64,000 nt of DNA from Ferdinandcohnia sp036965045 (GTDB lineage Bacteria; Bacillota; Bacilli; Bacillales; Bacillaceae_L), in NCBI RefSeq assembly GCF_036965045.1, contig NZ_JBALOV010000041.1, forward strand, positions 13,202-77,201. The letters run 5' to 3'. The notes beneath the pieces were generated by a model, which saw only the letters and a list, made by a program, of their open reading frames with translations, did no database searches and had not been told where the DNA came from. Below, piece after piece: positions 16,460 through 25,836 of this stretch. How positions within the stretch are numbered: the first letter of the stretch is position 1; every line of letters begins with the position of its first letter. A program made the translations under genes and the position numbers.

Positions 16460-18650
16460 TGCCTGCTTCCTCATATCCTAAGCGAAGATATATTTCTTCG
16501 ATTACTTTTTGAGCAGCTACCGGAATAACTGTCCCAGGTCCAAAAATAGCCGCGGCCCCTTGCTCTTCTAAATACTCATAATCCTGTGCAGGAATTACTC
16601 CACCTACGATTACAATAATATCTTCACGCCCCAGTTTTCTTAGCTCTTCCATTAACTGCGGGAGTAATGTCTTATGGCCTGCCGCAAGTGAACTCATGCC
16701 AACCACATGAACATCATTCTCCACTGCTTGATGTGCTGTTTCCTCAGGGGTTTGGAACAATGGTCCGATATCCACGTCAAAGCCAAGATCCGCAAACGCA
16801 GTAGCAATCACCTTTGCTCCACGATCATGACCATCCTGCCCCATTTTAGCAATCAGAATTCTAGGGCGTCTTCCTTCATTTTCTAAAAACTCATCTGTCA
16901 TCTTCTTCACATTCATAATCTCTTCCTCATTTGAATATTCTGTGCTATAGATTCCACTAATTGAACGAATGACAGCTTTATGCCTTGCTGATGCTTTTTC
17001 AACCGCATTCGAAATTTCTCCAAGCGTTGCACGAACCCTTGCTGCATGAACGGCTATCTCCAACAGATTTCCATCACCTGATTCAACTGCCCTCGTAATA
17101 GCAGCCAACGCCTCTTCCACTTTTCCGTCATCCCGTGAAGCTTTTAATTCGCTAAGTCTTTCAATTTGCTTGAGTCGAACAGCTGTATTATCAATGTCTA
17201 ATATATCAATTGGATCTTCTTGTTGTAATCGATATTTATTAACTCCAATGATCGTTTCCTTACCAGAATCAATCCTTGCCTGGCGTCGTGCAGCGGCTTC
17301 TTCAATTCGCATTTTGGGAAGACCTGTTTCAATTGCTTTCGTCATTCCACCTAGGGATTCAATTTCCTCAATATGATTCCAAGCCCGCTCCATAAGCTGC
17401 TTTGTTAACGTCTCTACATAATAAGAGCCTCCCCATGGATCAATCACATGACATATTCCGGTTTCATCCTGCAAATAGAGCTGGGTATTACGAGCGATAC
17501 GAGCAGAGAAATCAGTCGGTAGTGCAATCGCCTCATCTAGAGCATTTGTATGCAAGGACTGGGTATGCCCCGAGACAGCAGCCAATGCTTCAATACATGT
17601 TCTTGTCACATTATTATACGGATCCTGTTCAGTCAAGCTCCATCCTGAGGTTTGTGAATGTGTCCTTAATGCAAGTGATTTCGGATTTTTAGGGTTGAAG
17701 GCCTTCATCATTTGTGCCCAAATAAGTCGGGCCGCTCTCATCTTCGCAACCTCCATAAAATAGTTCATGCCGATCGCCCAGAAGAAAGACAATCTAGGAG
17801 CAAAGGAGTCAATATCAATCCCCTTCTTAAGACCAGTTCGAACATATTCCAAACCGTCTGCTAAAGTATATGCTAATTCAAGATCTGCTGGTGCACCCGC
17901 TTCCTGCATATGATAACCAGATATACTAATACTATTGAATTTCGGCATATTTTTTGATGTGTACTCAAAAATATCAGAAATAATCCTCATTGAGGTCTCT
18001 GGTGGGTAAATATACGTATTCCGCACCATATATTCTTTTAAAATATCATTTTGTATCGTTCCTGACAGCATTTCTGGAGGGACACCCTGCTCCTCTGCTG
18101 TGACAATATAAAATGCCATAATCGGAAGAACGGCACCATTCATTGTCATTGAAACACTCATTTGATCAAGAGGAATGCCGTCAAATAATGTTTTCATATC
18201 TAGGATTGAATCAATTGCTACTCCAGCTTTACCTACATCACCAACAACACGTGGATGATCGGAATCATAGCCACGGTGGGTAGCTAAATCAAAAGCTACA
18301 GATAGACCCTTTTGCCCCATTGCTAGGTTTCGACGGTAAAAAGCGTTACTCTCCTCTGCTGTTGAAAAACCTGCATATTGTCGAACGGTCCAAGGTCGAT
18401 TCACATACATGGTTGGATAGGGTCCTCTTAAAAACGGAGGAAGTCCAGGCATATAATCCAGATGAGTCATCCCTTCTAAATCTTCCTCTGTGTATAAAGG
18501 TTTTACAGCAATCTGTTCGTTCGTTTCAAATAGCAACTGATCAATAGATTGCTTGATTTCTTCTTCTACTTTTTGACGCCATTTTTCAGGAGAGGACGAT
18601 GAATCCGACATTTTTAACTTTATTTTGGATAGATCAAGTCTTTTAGCCAT
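16452..18650 (-). CDS. mutB: Methylmalonyl-CoA mutase, large (catalytic) subunit
   Basis: An adenosylcobalamin-dependent mutase that interconverts (R)-methylmalonyl-CoA and succinyl-CoA. The N-terminal TIM barrel carries RPWTVRQYAGFSTAEESN, which includes the substrate tyrosine. The C-terminal B12 domain has the base-off ligand motif DGHDRG (D-x-H-x-x-G). The chosen ATG lies one base after the mutA stop, with GGGGGTG upstream, giving 732 residues; a 25-codon longer frame lacks family sequence at its N-terminus and overlaps mutA. Partner of MutA and MeaB. Confidence 0.95.
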   Translation of the reverse strand: MAKRLDLSKIKLKMSDSSSSPEKWRQKVEEEIKQSIDQLLFETNEQIAVKPLYTEEDLEGMTHLDYMPGLPPFLRGPYPTMYVNRPWTVRQYAGFSTAEESNAFYRRNLAMGQKGLSVAFDLATHRGYDSDHPRVVGDVGKAGVAIDSILDMKTLFDGIPLDQMSVSMTMNGAVLPIMAFYIVTAEEQGVPPEMLSGTIQNDILKEYMVRNTYIYPPETSMRIISDIFEYTSKNMPKFNSISISGYHMQEAGAPADLELAYTLADGLEYVRTGLKKGIDIDSFAPRLSFFWAIGMNYFMEVAKMRAARLIWAQMMKAFNPKNPKSLALRTHSQTSGWSLTEQDPYNNVTRTCIEALAAVSGHTQSLHTNALDEAIALPTDFSARIARNTQLYLQDETGICHVIDPWGGSYYVETLTKQLMERAWNHIEEIESLGGMTKAIETGLPKMRIEEAAARRQARIDSGKETIIGVNKYRLQQEDPIDILDIDNTAVRLKQIERLSELKASRDDGKVEEALAAITRAVESGDGNLLEIAVHAARVRATLGEISNAVEKASARHKAVIRSISGIYSTEYSNEEEIMNVKKMTDEFLENEGRRPRILIAKMGQDGHDRGAKVIATAFADLGFDVDIGPLFQTPEETAHQAVENDVHVVGMSSLAAGHKTLLPQLMEELRKLGREDIIVIVGGVIPAQDYEYLEEQGAAAIFGPGTVIPVAAQKVIEEIYLRLGYEEAGND

Positions 18651-18651
18651 T

Positions 18652-20550
18652 TTAGCGCACCCCCATTTCTTGTTGTAATTGATGTAAAAATGTAAAACAA
18701 TCTGTACCAATGTGGATAAAGTCATTTATTCCTATGTTTCGGTAGAACTCTTCATTATCTTGTTTCCCAGCTAAAAACAAGCGGATGTCTGGTTGTAATT
18801 GTTTTAATTCATTACATATATCAGTAACCATTTCCTTGTAGGCTTCATCTTTTCCACAAATAATATAGGTTTTCAGATTCATAGCTTTTACGCCTTTAAT
18901 CGCATCATCTGCTGTTAAATATCCATCGTTTTTGACAACCTGGAAGCCACCCGATTCAAAAAAACCTGTGATAAAATCCGCTCTTGATTTATGTTCCGGA
19001 ATTGGACCTAAATTTAATAATCCAACTTTAGGCCGATCACCGGAAGTTTGAAGATAGCTTTCAGATGCCTGTCGGAGTTGCTCAAAGCTTTCTGAAATTC
19101 TCACTGGAGATATTGGTTTGATTGTAATTGCGGCTTCTCTATTTTTTATTGTGTTTTTTGATTTGGTGTATTCGATTGGTTTTTCTTGTATATTTGCATA
19201 CATATTTGTGCCGACAATTTTATCTTTTCGGACGTTTACGTTTTTTTGTCTTTCATGCAAAACAGATGAGATATTTGCTTGAACAGTTCCTGTTTTTAAC
19301 GCTGCAAGCATCCCTCCCAGGGATTCGATTTCCTTCATCAAGTCCCATGCTTTTTCTGCCAATTCATGTGTCAATGCTTCCACATACCAAGAGCCACCCG
19401 CGGGATCAATGACCTGATTTAAGAAGGATTCGTCGCGTAGAATCGATTGTGTGTTTCTTGCAATCCTCCTTGAGAAAGAATTAGAGGCCTTGATTGGTTC
19501 ATCAAAAGTGGAAACATGAAGACTATCAATCCCGCCTATAATTGCGGAAAATGCTTCAATAGTTGAGCGCAACATATTAACATAGGGGTCATGAATCGTT
19601 TTCGTAAATGCTGATGTTCTCGCATGGATATGCATTTTAGAAGACTCTTCATTTCCTCCATATGCTTCAGTGATTGTCGTCCAAATAATTTTTGCAGCTC
19701 TTAGTTTGGCGATTTCCATAAATACATTTGAGCCAATTGAAAAAGAAAATGTCATACGCGGTGCAACTTCATCAACGGTAAGCCCTCTCTCTAGGAGTTC
19801 GCTTATATATTCAATTCCAGTTCCGATTGTAAATGCAAGTTCCTGAACAGCATTTGCTCCCCCATTATGGTATGGGTCACCTTTTACAAGAATCGTTCTT
19901 AGATTGGGTTGATTTTTCTTCACCCATTTTACGGATTCGGCTAATTGGTCATAGGCAGCTTCTGGTTTCAACGATAACTGACCTGATTGTGCTAATAGTC
20001 CAAGTGGGTCCATACCAATCGTGCCTGTAAGGGAATCTATTTTTGCATAAGAATGAATATGTGATAAAAATGCCAATAAGTCAGTTTGAGCATCGATTAA
20101 GAAAGGTGTATGAGACAATGAGATACCCTTAAAGGCTTTTTCGAAATCCTCTTCACTATGCAGTCCAAGACCTTCAATTGAGCTGTCTTGTGTCTGCAAT
20201 GTCAGGTGGATCATTGTTTGGCCGTTTTGAAGAGCTTCCTTTAATACAGCGTTAAAATCCTCCGGTGTGTTCACGTCGATTTCCTGACTAACATGCCATG
20301 GATGACTCACATAGCCTGCAGGTTTTGAACCACGCACCCTTGAGCCTTCTCCAGGCATATCTTTTAGAAACGGTATTTCTTTAACGTCTTCCTTTGTATA
20401 AATAGGTTTTAGTTTGATTTTTTCGTACGTTTGTTTATGTAATTTTTCAATAGGTTTTCCTTTTAATGATTTTTCAGCTTCCTTCTTCCATGTCTCGTAA
20501 TCTATGGAAGGGAAGGTAATATTCTGGTATTCTTTCGATTGCTTCGTCAC
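18652..20550 (-). CDS. mutA: Methylmalonyl-CoA mutase, small subunit
   Basis: The non-catalytic partner of MutB, with the same barrel plus B12-like domain plan. The C-terminal domain has no D-x-H-x-x-G cobalamin motif: EHKSRADFITGFFESGGF is found where MutB has DGHDRG. That is usual for MutA. The start was set at GTG with GGGGGA six bases upstream (632 residues), not at the longer GTG whose frame runs through the ribosome site. First gene of the operon. Confidence 0.93.
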   Translation of the reverse strand: MTKQSKEYQNITFPSIDYETWKKEAEKSLKGKPIEKLHKQTYEKIKLKPIYTKEDVKEIPFLKDMPGEGSRVRGSKPAGYVSHPWHVSQEIDVNTPEDFNAVLKEALQNGQTMIHLTLQTQDSSIEGLGLHSEEDFEKAFKGISLSHTPFLIDAQTDLLAFLSHIHSYAKIDSLTGTIGMDPLGLLAQSGQLSLKPEAAYDQLAESVKWVKKNQPNLRTILVKGDPYHNGGANAVQELAFTIGTGIEYISELLERGLTVDEVAPRMTFSFSIGSNVFMEIAKLRAAKIIWTTITEAYGGNEESSKMHIHARTSAFTKTIHDPYVNMLRSTIEAFSAIIGGIDSLHVSTFDEPIKASNSFSRRIARNTQSILRDESFLNQVIDPAGGSWYVEALTHELAEKAWDLMKEIESLGGMLAALKTGTVQANISSVLHERQKNVNVRKDKIVGTNMYANIQEKPIEYTKSKNTIKNREAAITIKPISPVRISESFEQLRQASESYLQTSGDRPKVGLLNLGPIPEHKSRADFITGFFESGGFQVVKNDGYLTADDAIKGVKAMNLKTYIICGKDEAYKEMVTDICNELKQLQPDIRLFLAGKQDNEEFYRNIGINDFIHIGTDCFTFLHQLQQEMGVR

Positions 20551-20593
20551 AAGGCTTCCCCCTTTTATCGAAATCGCTTTCACCTATGTATTA

Positions 20594-20622
20594 ATTTTAG
20601 TATATATATTAGGTTGTCGCAA
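20594..20622 (-). promoter_or_regulatory. Candidate sigma-A promoter of mutA-mutB-meaB
   Basis: On minus, TTGCGA (20617-20622) and TAAAAT (20594-20599) are exactly 17 bp apart, about 43 bp ahead of the mutA start. No operator palindrome like that of mce was found here. Confidence 0.55.
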
Positions 20623-20712
20623 TGCATAGATGGAGTTTTAAATAGGGGCGGTTCACGTACTTGCCAACCAAATATTAAACGAATTATGCCCATAAGTATT
20701 TTCGCCGCACTG

Positions 20713-20740
20713 AAAAAAGACATTGCAGGGGCAATGTCTT
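20713..20740 (-). terminator. Terminator of the bkd operon
   Basis: The stem AAAGACATTGC/GCAATGTCTTT with a CCCT loop is followed by T-rich sequence on minus. It begins at the bkdB stop codon. Confidence 0.88.
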
Positions 20741-22023
20741 TAGTAAATAGATGTATTTTCTTTTGATGTGTTCTCGATAATTTCCTTTACTCGTGCTAAG
20801 AAACGTCCACAAACAAGGCCATCCAATACACGATGATCAAGGGACATACAGAGGTTCACCATGTGACGTACTGCAATCATGCCATCGATAATAACTGGTC
20901 GTTGTACGATAGATTCAACCTGCAAAATTGCTGCCTGCGGATAATTAATAATCCCCATTGATTGAACAGAACCAAAGGAGCCTGTATTATTCACTGTGAA
21001 TGTGCCACCCTGCATATCATCTGGTGCAAGTTTTCCAGTTCGAACTTTAGAGGCAAGCTCGGTAATCTCTCTTGCAATGCCCTTAATCGTTTTTTCATCC
21101 GCATTTTTAATCACTGGAACAAATAGAGCATCTTCTGTTGCAACAGCAATTGAAATATTAATTTCCTTCTTCTGGATAATTTTATCCCCTGCCCACATTG
21201 AGTTGATTTGTGGGAACTCCTTAAGGGCTTGAGCTACAGCTTTTACAAAAAATGCAAAGAAAGTTAGATTGTAGCCTTCCTTTTGCTTAAATTGATTCTT
21301 TATTGCATTTCTATATTGGACCATATTTGTTGCATCTACTTCAACCATTGTCCATGCATGTGGAATTTCATGCTTACTACGAAGCATATTTGCGGCAATT
21401 GCCTTTCGAACCCCTGTAACCGGTATTTCCACATCTCCAACTGTCACTGGAACATTAGCTGCAGGATTTGGCTTAGACGATTGTACATTTTCAACCGGTT
21501 GGTTAGTTGGTTCAGTTTCCACATTTTGAACCTGCCGCCCAGCTGTTGGGATCTGTCCTGATTCAATTAACTTTTGAAGGTCTTTTCGGGTAATTCGTCC
21601 GCCTGCCCCTGTCCCTTTCACTTGTGCAAGATCAATATGATGTTCCTGTGAAAGCTTTAGAACAGCAGGTGAATAACGTAATTTTTTCGTAGTGTCACTA
21701 GGTTCTTCAGTCACATTTATAGTCTTTTCGGGAGTTTCTTCTTTTTCAGTTGCTTGAGGTGTACCTTGTTCAGTTCCACCACCAATGGTTTCAATTACAC
21801 AAATCACTTCACCAACTGCTAAAGTTTCTCCTTCTTCCGCAATAAGCTGTTTAATAGTACCTGAAAATGAGGAAGGTACCTCTGCATTTACTTTGTCTGT
21901 CATAACCTCAGCTAAAGGATCATATTTGTTTACGGTATCCCCAACTGCTACAAGCCATTTACTAATGGTTCCCTCTGTAACACTCTCGCCAAGCTGGGGC
22001 ATTGTTATTTTTTCAGTTGCCAA
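20740..22023 (-). CDS. bkdB: Branched-chain alpha-keto acid dehydrogenase E2 (dihydrolipoyl acyltransferase)
   Basis: The core of the branched-chain keto acid dehydrogenase complex, moving acyl groups from lipoate to CoA. The lipoyl domain (1-78) has the lipoylated Lys44 in EVMTDKVNAE. A flexible Thr/Pro/Glu linker leads to the E3-binding domain (about 115-150, YSPAVLKLSQEHH...GRITRKDL). The acyltransferase domain ends with catalytic His397 and Asp401 in DHRVLDG. Translation starts at TTG with AGGAGG eight bases upstream. Lipoylation depends on the LipM route (lipM is at 61 kb). Confidence 0.95.
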   Translation of the reverse strand: MATEKITMPQLGESVTEGTISKWLVAVGDTVNKYDPLAEVMTDKVNAEVPSSFSGTIKQLIAEEGETLAVGEVICVIETIGGGTEQGTPQATEKEETPEKTINVTEEPSDTTKKLRYSPAVLKLSQEHHIDLAQVKGTGAGGRITRKDLQKLIESGQIPTAGRQVQNVETEPTNQPVENVQSSKPNPAANVPVTVGDVEIPVTGVRKAIAANMLRSKHEIPHAWTMVEVDATNMVQYRNAIKNQFKQKEGYNLTFFAFFVKAVAQALKEFPQINSMWAGDKIIQKKEINISIAVATEDALFVPVIKNADEKTIKGIAREITELASKVRTGKLAPDDMQGGTFTVNNTGSFGSVQSMGIINYPQAAILQVESIVQRPVIIDGMIAVRHMVNLCMSLDHRVLDGLVCGRFLARVKEIIENTSKENTSIY

Positions 22024-22053
22024 TCATAAAACCTCCTCAGAATTGCAGCACAA

Positions 22054-23037
22054 TTAAAATTCCGCAAGCTCTCTCATTGCTTTTTCCACTTTATCCGGAT
22101 TAACCATAAAGAATTTTTCCATCGTTGGTGCATATGGCATTGCTGGAACATCTGGACCAGCAAGTCGCTTAATTGGGGCATCTAAGTCAAATAAGCAATT
22201 TTCAGCAATGATAGCAGCCACTTCACCCATAATGCTTCCTTCTTTATTGTCTTCTGTTAACAATAAAACTTTACCCGTTTTTGAAGCTGCTTCGATGATT
22301 GCTTCTTTATCTAGCGGATATACGGTACGCAAGTCAAGGATATGTGCTTGAATTCCATCTTTAGCAAGACGTTCTGCAGCTTGTAAGGCAAAATGAACAC
22401 ACAAACCGTACGTGATAACCGTAATGTCATCACCTTCACGCTTCACATCTGCCTTACCAATTGGCAATACATAATCGTCTTTTGGTACTTCACCCTTGAT
22501 TAAACGATAGGCACGTTTATGTTCAAAGAATAAAACAGGATCATCATCACGTATAGCAGCTTTCAGCAAGCCTTTTACATCATAAGGGGTTGAGGGCATC
22601 ACAATTTTTAAACCTGGTTGGTTTGCAAACACCGCTTCTACAGATTGTGAGTGGTACAATGCTCCATGTACTCCTCCACCATAAGGAGCTCTAATAGTGA
22701 TTGGGCAATGCCAATCGTTATTCGAACGATATCGAATTTTAGCAGCTTCAGATATAATTTGATTGACAGCAGGCATAATAAAATCTGCAAATTGCATTTC
22801 CGCGATAGGTCTCATTCCATACATAGCTGCACCTATTCCGACACCAGCAATTGCTGACTCAGCCAATGGGGTGTCCATTACACGCTGCTCACCGAATTGC
22901 TCATATAGACCGGTTGTCGCCTTAAATACGCCACCTTTTTTTCCAACGTCCTCTCCTAAAATAAACACTTTAGGATCTCTTTCCATTTCTTCACGAATTG
23001 CCATCGTTACAGCATCAATATATGAAATTACAGCCAT
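22054..23037 (-). CDS. bkdAB: Branched-chain alpha-keto acid dehydrogenase E1 beta subunit
   Basis: A 327-residue transketolase-type pyrimidine-binding subunit that forms the E1 heterotetramer with BkdAA. GEDVGKKGGVFKATTGL and the C-terminal transketolase C domain (LDLRTVYPLDKEAI, MGEVAAIIAE) are family marks. It starts 12 bp after bkdAA with an AAGGGGGA ribosome site. Confidence 0.95.
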   Translation of the reverse strand: MAVISYIDAVTMAIREEMERDPKVFILGEDVGKKGGVFKATTGLYEQFGEQRVMDTPLAESAIAGVGIGAAMYGMRPIAEMQFADFIMPAVNQIISEAAKIRYRSNNDWHCPITIRAPYGGGVHGALYHSQSVEAVFANQPGLKIVMPSTPYDVKGLLKAAIRDDDPVLFFEHKRAYRLIKGEVPKDDYVLPIGKADVKREGDDITVITYGLCVHFALQAAERLAKDGIQAHILDLRTVYPLDKEAIIEAASKTGKVLLLTEDNKEGSIMGEVAAIIAENCLFDLDAPIKRLAGPDVPAMPYAPTMEKFFMVNPDKVEKAMRELAEF

Positions 23038-23049
23038 TCTTTTTCCCCC

Positions 23050-24045
23050 TTACTGTTCCGCATATACATGTTTAAGAGCATATTCTGGCTCTGCATATGG
23101 TGCACTTTCGGCATAGTCGGTCGCTTCATTGACAAGCTTTGCAATCCGATCTCCAATTTCCTTTTCCTTCTGCTCATCTAAAACTCCGGTTTCCTTTAGG
23201 TAAGTTGCAAAGGATAGGATGGGATCATTCTTTTTCGCTTCTGCCACTTCTTCCTGCTCGCGATATGCACGGTCATCATCATCAGACGAGTGCGCAGTTA
23301 AACGATATGAAATCGTTTCTATTAAGGTCGGTCCTTCCCCTCGACGACCTCTATCCGCCGCTTCTTTAACTGCCTTATACACTTCAAGTGGATCATTTCC
23401 ATCCACCGTTACACCTGGCATTCCATACCCAATTGCACGGTCGGAAATTTTTTCACAGGCCACCTGCTTTTCGTATGGAACAGATATGGCATATTGATTA
23501 TTCTCACACATAAAAATGACTGGAAGCTTGTGAACGGCTGCAAAATTCGTACCTTCATGGAAATCTCCCTGATTCGAAGATCCTTCCCCAAATGTTACAA
23601 ATGTAACTAAATCCTTTCCTTCCATTCTGCCACCAAGTGCCACGCCGACTGCATGAGGAACCTGTGTCGTTACAGGGGAGGAACCTGTTACAATTCGATT
23701 TTTCTTTTGTCCAAAGTGACCAGGCATTTGTCGTCCGCCTGAATTTGGGTCTTCAGCCTTCGCAAATCCAGACAGCATTAATTCCTTTGCTGTCATTCCG
23801 AAAGTCAGAACAACCCCCATATCACGGTAATATGGCAATACATAATCTTTTTCACGGTCAAGTGCAAAGGCAGCACCTACTTGGGCTGCTTCTTGACCTT
23901 GGCAGGAAATAACGAATGGAATTTTTCCAGCGCGGTTTAATAACCACATTCTTTCATCTATTTTTCTAGCTAATAGCATTGTTTCATACATTTCAAGGAC
24001 AGCTTCATCACTTAACCCCAATGCTTGATGACGATTTTCAGTCAC
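23050..24045 (-). CDS. bkdAA: Branched-chain alpha-keto acid dehydrogenase E1 alpha subunit
   Basis: The thiamine-diphosphate subunit that decarboxylates 2-oxoisovalerate, 2-oxoisocaproate and 3-methyl-2-oxovalerate. The ThDP-binding motif is seen as FGEGSSNQGDFHEGTNFAAVHKLPVIFMCENN (GDG-like start GEG and NN end). The phosphorylation-loop region YRLTAHSSDDD is conserved. It starts at GTG with AAGGAGGT upstream (331 residues). Confidence 0.95.
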   Translation of the reverse strand: MTENRHQALGLSDEAVLEMYETMLLARKIDERMWLLNRAGKIPFVISCQGQEAAQVGAAFALDREKDYVLPYYRDMGVVLTFGMTAKELMLSGFAKAEDPNSGGRQMPGHFGQKKNRIVTGSSPVTTQVPHAVGVALGGRMEGKDLVTFVTFGEGSSNQGDFHEGTNFAAVHKLPVIFMCENNQYAISVPYEKQVACEKISDRAIGYGMPGVTVDGNDPLEVYKAVKEAADRGRRGEGPTLIETISYRLTAHSSDDDDRAYREQEEVAEAKKNDPILSFATYLKETGVLDEQKEKEIGDRIAKLVNEATDYAESAPYAEPEYALKHVYAEQ

Positions 24046-24118
24046 GAAAATACCTCCTTCAACAATCTAAGATTTGGACAACCCTACATATTAACAAATT
24101 ATTAGAAAAGTATAGTAC

Positions 24119-25540
24119 TTATGCATGGATTGCTTTTCCATCAACGGCCAAAGCTGCTTCACCTATGGCTTCAGATAAAGTTGGATGCGGATGGATTGTG
24201 TGTGCAACCTCCCATGGAGTTGCATCTAGTACTCTTGCTAATCCTGCCTCAGAAATCATATCTGTTACATGTGGCCCAATCATATGAACTCCAAGTAAAT
24301 CATCTGTAGCTTCATCTACAACGAGTTTTACAAATCCGTCAGACTCACCAAAGACCAGTGCTTTTCCTATTGCTCTGAATGAAAATTTGCCAATTTTAAC
24401 AGTGTAACCTATTTGTTTTGCTTCCTCTTCGGTAAAACCAACACTTGCAATCTCAGGATTACTGTATACGCATTTGGATACAAGTGAATAATCCATTGGT
24501 GATGGATTTTTACCTGCAATATGCTCTACCGCAACAATTCCTTCGTGGGATGCTACATGTGCAAGTTGAAGACCGCCTATGCAATCGCCAATTGCATAAA
24601 TATGGGATTCTTTTGTTTGGAAATATTCATTTGTAGAAATAAACCCCTTTTCCAAAACAATCTCGGTATTTTCTAGGCCAATATTTTCAACATTTGCTTG
24701 TCGGCCGACGGATACAAGCAACTTATCTGCAGTAAACGATTTAGCTTCACCTTTATGTTCTGCTTGAATGGTAATCCCTTCTCCTTTTTCTAGGGTCTCA
24801 GGTAGAACCTTTGCACTGGTGACAACTTTTACGCCTCTTTTCTTTAATAAACGCTGCATTTCCTTAGAGATTTCATGATCCTCGGTTGGTAGAATTCGAT
24901 CTGCATATTCAAGTACTGTTATCTCAACTCCGAAGTCATGGAGCATGGATGCCCATTCAATGCCGATTACTCCTCCCCCAACAATGATCATTGACTTAGG
25001 AAGTTGATCCATTTGAAGGGCCTCATCAGAGGTTAAAACATATGCTCCATCAATCTCTAAACCAGGCAATGACCTTGGTCTGGACCCTGTTGCAATAATT
25101 ACGTTTTTTGGAATCAGCATTTCATTTTCTTCCCCATTGTTCATTTCAACGGAAATGGTTCCAGGGATCGGTGAAAAAATAGAAGGACCTAAAATTCGTC
25201 CATAACCCTCAATGACATCAATTTTCCCTTGCTTCATTAGATGCTGGACGCCTTTATATAGCTGTTCAGTGATTTTATTTTTTCGATCCTGCACCTTTGA
25301 AAAATCAAGTGATACATCCTTTACAATGACACCAAATTCTTCACTTTTTTTCGTAGTTGCATATACTTCAGCACTTCTTAAAAGAGCCTTACTCGGTATA
25401 CATCCTGCATGTAAACAGGTACCGCCAAGCATACCTTTTTCAACAACTGCCACTTTCAGACCAAGCTGCGAGGCACGAATGGCTGCGACATATCCACCTG
25501 TACCGCCTCCTAGAATTACTAAATCGTATTCATTTGACAT
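24119..25540 (-). CDS. lpdV: Dihydrolipoamide dehydrogenase E3 of the Bkd complex
   Basis: A flavoprotein disulfide reductase (473 residues) that reoxidises lipoate on BkdB with NAD+. The FAD site GGGTGGY is at 11-17, and the redox-active Cys42 and Cys47 lie in GGTCLHAGCIPSK. The NAD motif GGGVIGIEWA and the C-terminal HPHPTLSE, with the catalytic His-Glu pair, are present. In this strain it is separated from the upstream buk gene by a 263-bp repeat element. Confidence 0.95.
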   Translation of the reverse strand: MSNEYDLVILGGGTGGYVAAIRASQLGLKVAVVEKGMLGGTCLHAGCIPSKALLRSAEVYATTKKSEEFGVIVKDVSLDFSKVQDRKNKITEQLYKGVQHLMKQGKIDVIEGYGRILGPSIFSPIPGTISVEMNNGEENEMLIPKNVIIATGSRPRSLPGLEIDGAYVLTSDEALQMDQLPKSMIIVGGGVIGIEWASMLHDFGVEITVLEYADRILPTEDHEISKEMQRLLKKRGVKVVTSAKVLPETLEKGEGITIQAEHKGEAKSFTADKLLVSVGRQANVENIGLENTEIVLEKGFISTNEYFQTKESHIYAIGDCIGGLQLAHVASHEGIVAVEHIAGKNPSPMDYSLVSKCVYSNPEIASVGFTEEEAKQIGYTVKIGKFSFRAIGKALVFGESDGFVKLVVDEATDDLLGVHMIGPHVTDMISEAGLARVLDATPWEVAHTIHPHPTLSEAIGEAALAVDGKAIHA

Positions 25541-25571
25541 AACCTACTCACCTTCCTATTTTTAAGAGGAA

Positions 25572-25834
25572 GTTTAAAAAGTCCGGTGAAAATGACACAT
25601 CTCAGGGGAACTTCGACTAAATGCCGACACGTCCTGTGTCGAACGTCAAAGTCACCACATCCTGTGGAAGCTCGTTGGCTTGCTTTTTTAGCTCCTCACG
25701 TATTAATTACATACGTTCCGGTGCTCAAAGCTTCACCGCCTCGAACTTTCGACGCACAGGATGTGCTAGTGTCGACAATGCCACAGGACGTGGCGTTTTT
25801 GTCGACCCGGTCCATTTCATCCTCCTTTTTAAAC
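25572..25834. repeat. 263-bp inverted-repeat element inside the bkd operon
   Basis: It is bounded by a 10-bp perfect terminal inverted repeat, GTTTAAAAAG (25572-25581) and CTTTTTAAAC (25825-25834). Inside are four mini-hairpins built on the same core. Two read xCACxTCCTGTGx (GACACGTCCTGTGTC near 25625, CCACATCCTGTGG near 25658). Two read in reverse (GCACAGGATGTGC near 25755, GCCACAGGACGTGGC near 25782). A central hairpin ACGTAT/ATACGT lies near 25700. The two halves are thus imperfect inverted copies. It fits exactly between the buk stop (3 bp away) and the lpdV ribosome site. No protein is encoded; it resembles a MITE/REP-type element. Confidence 0.8.
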
Positions 25835-25836
25835 AC

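Noticed and set aside
18651..18725. 25-codon N-terminal extension of mutB
   Set aside because: It overlaps the end of mutA in another frame, has no ribosome site, and the ATG one base after the mutA stop with GGGGGTG fits better.
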